From Micropepsaceae bacterium (GTDB lineage Bacteria; Pseudomonadota; Alphaproteobacteria; Micropepsales; Micropepsaceae): a stretch of DNA of 9,136 bases. The stretch is from assembly GCA_025450355.1 (NCBI GenBank), contig JANWHR010000079.1, positions 1 to 9,136 on the forward strand. Reading direction: 5' to 3'. The notes under the pieces are model-generated. The model was not told the origin of the DNA and did no database searches. It saw only the letters and a program-made list of their open reading frames with translations. The position numbers were made by a program, and so were the translations under genes. Of the stretch, positions 4,302 through 9,136 are shown piece after piece. How positions within the stretch are numbered: position 1 is the first letter of the stretch; the number at the start of each line of letters is the position of its first letter.

Positions 4302-6290
4302 ATGAAGCGGTTTATGTCGATAAGGTCCCTCCTGCCGGCCATCACCATACTGATGACCGCGGCGCTGATGGGCACCTGCGCGGTTTACGCAATGCAGGCG
4401 GCCAGATCTGCGCGGGCGGCCGGAATCGTGCCGGTCATCGTGGACATTTCCGATGATCTTTTTTCCGCCATTCAGGCCGTGCGCCTCGAACGCGCAAGTG
4501 TCGATACCGCGATCAGAGCACAAGAGCCTGCTCCGAGCGCTGTCCTTGGTGCAATGGAGATGCGCCACGCCCGATTCGTGAGATCCCTCGATTTGGCCCT
4601 GGGCAAGCTCGCCAGGCTCCGGGTGAGTGGTGTCGAGCCGAAAGTCAGCGGGATCAGGGCATCCACAAAGGCATATGATGACGCGCGGCGGCACGCCGCG
4701 ACCGAAATACAGTTGCCTGGCCAAAACCGGGAGAGCGGTCTTTCGCAGGAATGGCTGGCCGCCAACAAAAGGCTTGTGGAAGCGATTGACGATTTGTCGG
4801 TTCTGCTGGAAAACGAGCTTGGCCAGACCGATGCGTTTGTCGCCAATATGATCCAGATCAAGCAGGCGACATGGATCGTCCGTTCCGATTCCGGGGACGA
4901 GCGGTTAAATCTGCGTGAAGCGGTAGCCAGAGACCGGCCCCTTTCCGGCCAGCAACTGCGCCAATTTTCCCTGCTCCGTGGACGGATCGAGGGCAATTGG
5001 AGACTGGTCCAGGAAAAAGCCCAGCCAAGCTCCATACCGCCGCAGTTGCGGCAAGCCATACAAGCCGTGGATCAGAAGTACTTTTCGAAGTACCTCCCAA
5101 TGCGCCATGCCGTCCTGGAGGACCTCAATGCCGGCCACCCGGTGCGGACTTCTCAGCAGGAACTCGAACAGTTCACGACCGTGGGGCAGCAAACGATTTT
5201 CAGCGTGGGCAATACCGCGTTCAGCCTTTTGCGTTCGCATGCCGCCGCACAGCAGAGCGAGGCATTATCGAATTTTTATTTTGCGCTCGTGCTCATGGCG
5301 GTATTTGCCGGATTGGGTGCGGCGACTGTGATTTATGTGGTCAGGGGAGTCGTTGGTCCGATTACGACCATCGCCGCGGCGATGCGGTCGGTGGCGGATG
5401 GCAATCTCGAATATGCGATCGCCTACGAAAACCGCACCGACGAGATCGGCGAGCTTGCCCGTGGACTTCGCGTATTCCGCGACAACGTGATCACGACGCA
5501 TGAGCTGCAAATTGCCAAAGATGCGGCCGAAACGGCGAATCGCGCGAAGTCGAATTTTCTTGCCAACATGAGCCACGAACTGCGCACGCCGCTCAATGCG
5601 ATTATTGGATTTTCCGATATCATCCAGCGCCAGATGTTCGGGTCGGTGCTGGAACGGTACCGCGGTTATGCCACGGATATTTCCGAAAGCGGCTCCCACC
5701 TGCTTGGCCTCATCAACGAATTGTTGGACATGGCGAAACTGGAAGCGGGGCGGCTTGAACTGCACGAGGAGCAACTTGATATCGTCGAAGCTGTCGGGGA
5801 TTGCATGCGCCTCATTGCACCGCTGGCGGACAGTTCGGGAGTGCGGCTGATCACATGTCTCGCGGACCGTCTGCCGCGAATCCTCGCCGATCCACGCAGA
5901 ATCCGGCAAATCCTGCTGAATCTCCTGTCCAATGCGATGAAGTTCACTCCCCGAGAAGGTCAGGTCAGCGTGTCCGCCTTCTGCCAGGACGGAGGTATGG
6001 CCATTGTGATCAGGGATAGCGGGATCGGGATGGCGCCCGAGGACATCCCGCGAGCACTCGAAAGTTTCGGTCAGATCGACAGTACGCTCACCCGCGAGCG
6101 CGAAGGAACCGGATTGGGGCTTCCTCTCGCCAAGCGTCTTGCCGAGTTACACGGCGGGAGGCTGAGCATCGAAAGCGAACTCGGATCCGGTACGGCTGTC
6201 ACTGTGTGGCTGCCGGCCGAACGCCTCGTTGAGCGGTTTACCGATCCGGCCCAAAAGCCGGATCGCCAAATGACGGCTCAGGCGGCGTAA
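4302..6290 (+). CDS. Membrane sensor histidine kinase (HAMP-HisKA-HATPase)
   Basis: A 662-aa sensor kinase that should sense a periplasmic or membrane cue and phosphorylate a separate response regulator. Domains: first membrane helix about 9-30; helical, Gln/Arg-rich sensor about 31-323 with no family recognised; second helix about 326-347; HAMP about 348-397 (PITTIAAAMRSVADGNLEY...DEIGEL); HisKA with SHELRTPLNAIIGFSD, phospho-His H425; HATPase with N-box N544, G1 DSGIGM from D572, and G2 GTGLGL at 602-607. All catalytic motifs are intact. The ELRTPLNAIIGFS box and the LINELLDMAKLEAG segment are like the PleC/DivJ/PdhS group of alphaproteobacteria. The ATG at 4302 is chosen because GAAGGA (4286-4291) lies 10 bases upstream; a GTG at 4284 in frame would add six residues. 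No response regulator is adjacent, so it is an orphan kinase. Confidence 0.93.
   Translation: MKRFMSIRSLLPAITILMTAALMGTCAVYAMQAARSARAAGIVPVIVDISDDLFSAIQAVRLERASVDTAIRAQEPAPSAVLGAMEMRHARFVRSLDLALGKLARLRVSGVEPKVSGIRASTKAYDDARRHAATEIQLPGQNRESGLSQEWLAANKRLVEAIDDLSVLLENELGQTDAFVANMIQIKQATWIVRSDSGDERLNLREAVARDRPLSGQQLRQFSLLRGRIEGNWRLVQEKAQPSSIPPQLRQAIQAVDQKYFSKYLPMRHAVLEDLNAGHPVRTSQQELEQFTTVGQQTIFSVGNTAFSLLRSHAAAQQSEALSNFYFALVLMAVFAGLGAATVIYVVRGVVGPITTIAAAMRSVADGNLEYAIAYENRTDEIGELARGLRVFRDNVITTHELQIAKDAAETANRAKSNFLANMSHELRTPLNAIIGFSDIIQRQMFGSVLERYRGYATDISESGSHLLGLINELLDMAKLEAGRLELHEEQLDIVEAVGDCMRLIAPLADSSGVRLITCLADRLPRILADPRRIRQILLNLLSNAMKFTPREGQVSVSAFCQDGGMAIVIRDSGIGMAPEDIPRALESFGQIDSTLTREREGTGLGLPLAKRLAELHGGRLSIESELGSGTAVTVWLPAERLVERFTDPAQKPDRQMTAQAA
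6242..6265 (+). repeat. 9-bp inverted repeat near the 3' end of the kinase gene
   Basis: CGATCCGGC (6242-6250) and GCCGGATCG (6257-6265) pair perfectly around a 6-base loop, 22 bases before the stop codon. There is no T-run after it. It may protect the mRNA 3' end, but a repeat of this size can occur by chance in 9 kb. Confidence 0.3.
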
Positions 6291-6419
6291 TACCGGGTTG
6301 CTGTTCTTCACCACGACCACAAATAAGCCCCGCAGAACGCGCGGACAAAGCTGACGTTTCAGACTGACAGAAATCATGAGCCGGCGAGTACCAGAAAGCC
6401 CATCTGGCATGTTTCGGTT

Positions 6420-8474
6420 TCACCACAAACGCACACGAAGTTTTGGCGGCAGGTAATACGCATCGCCTGCCTTCACCTGCGGGAACGCCGCATACCAGTT
6501 GTCGTCATTGCGCACGACGCCATTGACCCGGAATTTCGGCGGACTGTGCGGATTGGAGAGCACGATGCGTCGCGTCCGCTGATCGGTCCAGATCTCGCGC
6601 CAACTCTGCGCATAGGCAAGGTAGAATCGCTGATCGCCGGAAAGGCCGTTTAGCACCGGCGCGGCCTTGCCGCCGAGTGAAATGTGATAGGCTTTATAGG
6701 CGATCACCAGCCCCGCGAGATCTGCGATGTTCTCGCCGAGGGTGAGCTTTCCGTTCACATGCAGACCCGGCAGCGGTTCGTAGGCATCATACTGCCCGGC
6801 CAGCATCGCCGTGCGCGCATTGAACTTCTTGAGATCCAACGGGGTCCACCAGTCCTTTAGGACACCGAACGCATCGAATTTGCTGCCCTGGTCATCGAAG
6901 CCATGGCTGATCTCGTGACCAATGGTGGCGCCGATTTCACCATAGTTTACGGCACCGTCCGCATCCGGATCAAAAAATGGCGGCTGCAGGATTCCCGCCG
7001 GAAACACAATCTCATTCAGGGCCGGATCGTAATAGGCATTGTTCGTGGGCGGGGTCATGCCCCATTCGCTCCGGTCAACCGGCTGATCGAGGCGCGCCAG
7101 CCTGCGATTCCATTCGAATGCGTTCACGTTCCTGGCGTCGGCGACCACGTCATTGCGCGAGACCGCCAGCGCGGAGTAATCGCGCCACTTGTCCGGATAG
7201 CCGATCTTCAGCCTGATATGGTGGAGCTTTTCCAGCGCTTTGGACCGCGTCGCGGGCGTCATCCAGGAAAGCCCCATGATCTCCGACCCATAAGCCTTGA
7301 GGAGATTGGCGACGAGCAATTCAGCCTTCGCCTTGGCCTGCGGCGAAAAATATTTGGCGACATAGAGCCTGCCGAGCGCCTCACCCATGTCCCGATCGAG
7401 CAGGCGCACACCGCGAATGTCGCGCGGCAGTTGTTCCTTCCGGCCGCCGATGACGGTGCCGTAGAATGCAAAGTCGCGATCCTCGATGTTTCGCGGCAAA
7501 TATGCTGCGAAGGCGTGCAGATAGCGGACCACCAGGTAATCGCGCCACACTTCCACCGGCGTATCGGCGAATATCGATGCGAGTTTCGGAAACGACGACT
7601 TTTCCGCCACGATCACCTGGCGCGCGCGGTTCAGCCCGTGAAGCCCTCCCGCGCCGAGAAAAGCATCCCAGGGAAACCGCGGCGCGAAAGCCTTGAGGTC
7701 TGCCACCGTCATCGGATTGTAGGTTTTCTCCGCATCGCGTCTGTCGGCGGCCGGCCAATGCGCATCGGCGATCCTGGCTTCGAGCGCATAAACCGCGGCG
7801 CCGCGGCCGGACGCGTCCTTTTCGCCGGCCAGAGCCAGCATATCGACGATGTAACGCTTGTAAGCGTCGCGCGCGGCCACAACGCCTTTGTCGCTGCGCA
7901 GATAATAATCGCGATCCGGCATGCCGAGGCCGGATTGTCCCAGGTCCACGGAGTAAGCGTTCGGGTTCTTCTGATCGATATCGATACTGATATAGAACGG
8001 CCCGCGGACGTTGTTGGCGGGGTTGCCAACAAACGCCGCGACCTCCCCGTGGGTGTTCAATGCCGCGATTTCCCCAAGACCGGCTCGTACAGGCGATAGC
8101 CCAGCCCTGTCGATCCCGGCCGTATCTTCGAAAGCATGATAAAGGTCGCGCAGCTTCCGTTCGTCGGGCGTCAGCGCGCCGTCGGGCTTCGCCGCCAACT
8201 CCGCTACGATGTCCTTGAGCTGCGCCTCGCTCCGCCTGTCGAGTTCCAGATTGACGCCTGCAGCCGGGCGATCGGAAGGAATTGCGGCGCCTTTCAGCCA
8301 GCGGCCATTGGCGTAGCGGAAAAAATCGTCGCCAGGCTTGACGCTTGTATCCAGATAGGAGAGCGCGACTCCCCAGGGACTGTAAACACTGCCAGCTGCG
8401 GTGAACGCGCCCACGGGAAACGCGATTGCAGAGGCGACAGCCGCGGCGGCCAGTGCAATCCTTACAACCGGCAT
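6420..8474 (-). CDS. M13 family zinc metallopeptidase (neprilysin/PepO type), secreted
   Basis: A 684-aa endopeptidase of the neprilysin family, which cleaves oligopeptides before hydrophobic residues. A signal peptide spans about 1-23 (Ala-rich core, VGA cut). The N-terminal M13 domain begins near 40 with KPGDDFFRYANGRWL, and the catalytic domain covers about 475-684. Zinc motif HEISH gives H520, E521 and H524; the third ligand is E581 in GENIADLAG, with D585. Substrate-binding N479-A480 lies 41 residues before H520, the same spacing as neprilysin N542/H583. H643 and R649 in HSPPKFR match neprilysin H711/R717. The protein ends in VRLW, where mammalian members have CxxW, so the terminal Cys is absent, as in many bacterial members. 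The length is normal and there is no membrane anchor beyond the signal. The gene is convergent with the kinase and 121 bases downstream of UbiD. ATG at 8474: an in-frame stop lies 8 codons upstream, so the start cannot be far off. The ribosome site is weak. Confidence 0.95.
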   Translation of the reverse strand: MPVVRIALAAAAVASAIAFPVGAFTAAGSVYSPWGVALSYLDTSVKPGDDFFRYANGRWLKGAAIPSDRPAAGVNLELDRRSEAQLKDIVAELAAKPDGALTPDERKLRDLYHAFEDTAGIDRAGLSPVRAGLGEIAALNTHGEVAAFVGNPANNVRGPFYISIDIDQKNPNAYSVDLGQSGLGMPDRDYYLRSDKGVVAARDAYKRYIVDMLALAGEKDASGRGAAVYALEARIADAHWPAADRRDAEKTYNPMTVADLKAFAPRFPWDAFLGAGGLHGLNRARQVIVAEKSSFPKLASIFADTPVEVWRDYLVVRYLHAFAAYLPRNIEDRDFAFYGTVIGGRKEQLPRDIRGVRLLDRDMGEALGRLYVAKYFSPQAKAKAELLVANLLKAYGSEIMGLSWMTPATRSKALEKLHHIRLKIGYPDKWRDYSALAVSRNDVVADARNVNAFEWNRRLARLDQPVDRSEWGMTPPTNNAYYDPALNEIVFPAGILQPPFFDPDADGAVNYGEIGATIGHEISHGFDDQGSKFDAFGVLKDWWTPLDLKKFNARTAMLAGQYDAYEPLPGLHVNGKLTLGENIADLAGLVIAYKAYHISLGGKAAPVLNGLSGDQRFYLAYAQSWREIWTDQRTRRIVLSNPHSPPKFRVNGVVRNDDNWYAAFPQVKAGDAYYLPPKLRVRLW

Positions 8475-8560
8475 TTCCAGTGTCCGAGCATGATCTCAGT
8501 GAACGCGAACCATATCAGGGCTGACGCGATCCGAAAGCCAGCCTGGCATCGCCGAACGAG

Positions 8561-8579
8561 AAGAGGCCGCACGCCTCCT
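8561..8579 (-). terminator. Possible terminator after the UbiD gene
   Basis: AGGAGGC-GTGCG-GCCTCTT on the minus strand pairs along 7 bp (one G-T) around a 5-base loop, 17 bases past the UbiD stop. The following CTCGTT is only weakly T-rich, so termination efficiency is doubtful. Confidence 0.35.
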
Positions 8580-8595
8580 GTTTTAACGCGAGATA

Positions 8596-9136
8596 TCAGT
8601 CCGCGCTGCGGAACAGATGCGGCCATTTCTTCATGACGTGGTCGCGCAGTTCAGGGCTGGATTCCGCGACGCGCGGAAATTCATCTTTCCAGCCCCAGGG
8701 GCGGCAGGCGTCGATCACGGCGCGATTGCTCTGATACGGCGGTTCGCGCAGCAGCGGATCAAGCGGCGTGCTCCACAGTTTGCGGATGATCTCGATATCT
8801 TCCGCCGGATCGCAACGCGTGGACATCGCCCAGATCACATCATGGATGTTCGAGGGATCGATATCCTCGTCCACCACGACCACGAACCGCCCTGCATAAA
8901 TCCCGGCGCGGCAGGTGGCTGCGATCATGCCAGCCTGTCGCGCGTGGCCGGCATACATCTGGCGCAGGGAGACGACGTTAAACAGCCGTCCGGCGCCGGC
9001 CTCGTGATTCCACACGCCGGTGATGCCGGGGACGCCGGCCTTCTCGATTTCATCCCAGATCATCGAGGCCTTCACCACCCCGCGCGCCACCGTGAAGTTG
9101 GACGGCGGGCGCGAGGGAATGGCCAGCGTGATGATC
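8596..9136 (-). CDS. UbiD-family decarboxylase, C-terminal part, 5' end cut by the window
   Basis: The frame is open from the right edge to a TGA at 8596, about 179 residues. UbiD enzymes use prenylated FMN, made by UbiX, to decarboxylate aromatic or alpha,beta-unsaturated acids reversibly in the cytosol. Seen: WNHEAGAGRLFNVVSLRQMY, GHARQAGMIAAT, and the family hallmark RFVVVVDEDIDPSNIHDVIW followed by TRCDP. After these come PLDP and a Trp/Pro-rich tail (RPWGWKDEFPR) ending in KKWPHLFRSAD. The catalytic Arg and Glu residues of the family lie N-terminal to this part and cannot be checked. A full protein is usually 450-500 aa. The substrate cannot be told from this piece. No ubiX homologue is visible. 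The binding-protein gene at the left edge is of a type often found with such decarboxylases. Confidence 0.93.
   Translation of the reverse strand, partial: IITLAIPSRPPSNFTVARGVVKASMIWDEIEKAGVPGITGVWNHEAGAGRLFNVVSLRQMYAGHARQAGMIAATCRAGIYAGRFVVVVDEDIDPSNIHDVIWAMSTRCDPAEDIEIIRKLWSTPLDPLLREPPYQSNRAVIDACRPWGWKDEFPRVAESSPELRDHVMKKWPHLFRSAD

Noticed and set aside
3905..4375. Minus-strand frame of 156 codons
   Set aside because: Overlaps both the 81-aa gene and the kinase N-terminus, and resembles no family.
4191..6274. 14-base repeat GGATCGCCAAATGA before the kinase and again at its 3' end, considered as flanking direct repeats of an inserted gene
   Set aside because: One copy is coding sequence of the kinase itself. 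The match does not extend further, and a repeat of this length is not rare enough in 9 kb.
6903..8099. Plus-strand frame of 398 codons
   Set aside because: Antisense to the M13 peptidase, whose zinc site and substrate residues are intact on the minus strand.

Overview
The window looks like chromosome from a high-GC alphaproteobacterium, most likely of the order Hyphomicrobiales (Bradyrhizobium/Rhodoplanes-like). This is inferred from protein style: a signal-less UbiD-cluster-type binding protein, a PleC/PdhS-like histidine kinase, and small hypothetical proteins of a kind common in that order. No rRNA, tRNA, CRISPR array, insertion sequence or phage gene was seen.

Layout. Positions 1-906 (minus) hold most of an ABC-type substrate-binding protein of the NMT1/SsuA-like class, which runs off the left edge. 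It has its own strong ribosome site and a TTGACA-plus-palindrome upstream region. Positions 1071-1737 (minus) hold a compact set of small genes: an 85-aa hypothetical, a ribosome-modulation-factor-like protein overlapping it by 4 bp, and possibly a 31-aa membrane peptide. Positions 1853-2662 (minus) encode a secreted protein made of seven Trp/Cys-pair repeats. Positions 2731-3035 (minus) carry two tiny overlapping membrane-protein frames. About 740 bp (3131-3874) then hold no convincing gene.

On the plus strand, 3875-4120 encodes an 81-aa conserved-looking small protein. Positions 4302-6290 encode a membrane histidine kinase with a large unrecognised periplasmic sensor and no response regulator beside it. 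Convergent to it is a secreted M13 (neprilysin/PepO) zinc metallopeptidase (8474-6420, minus) with all catalytic residues present. The right edge (8596-9136, minus) is the C-terminal part of a UbiD-family prenylated-flavin decarboxylase.

How the genes fit together. The two edge genes, the binding protein and UbiD, belong to families that often sit in the same aromatic-acid or other carboxylic-acid catabolic clusters. Here about 7.7 kb of unrelated genes separates them. The middle appears to be a collection of separately controlled envelope and stress genes rather than one operon. The most distinctive items are the Cys-pair repeat protein, the group of very small membrane frames likely to be missed by gene callers, and two places where a TATA-like -10 element sits between inverted or palindromic arms. 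No clearly new multi-gene system could be demonstrated from sequence alone.
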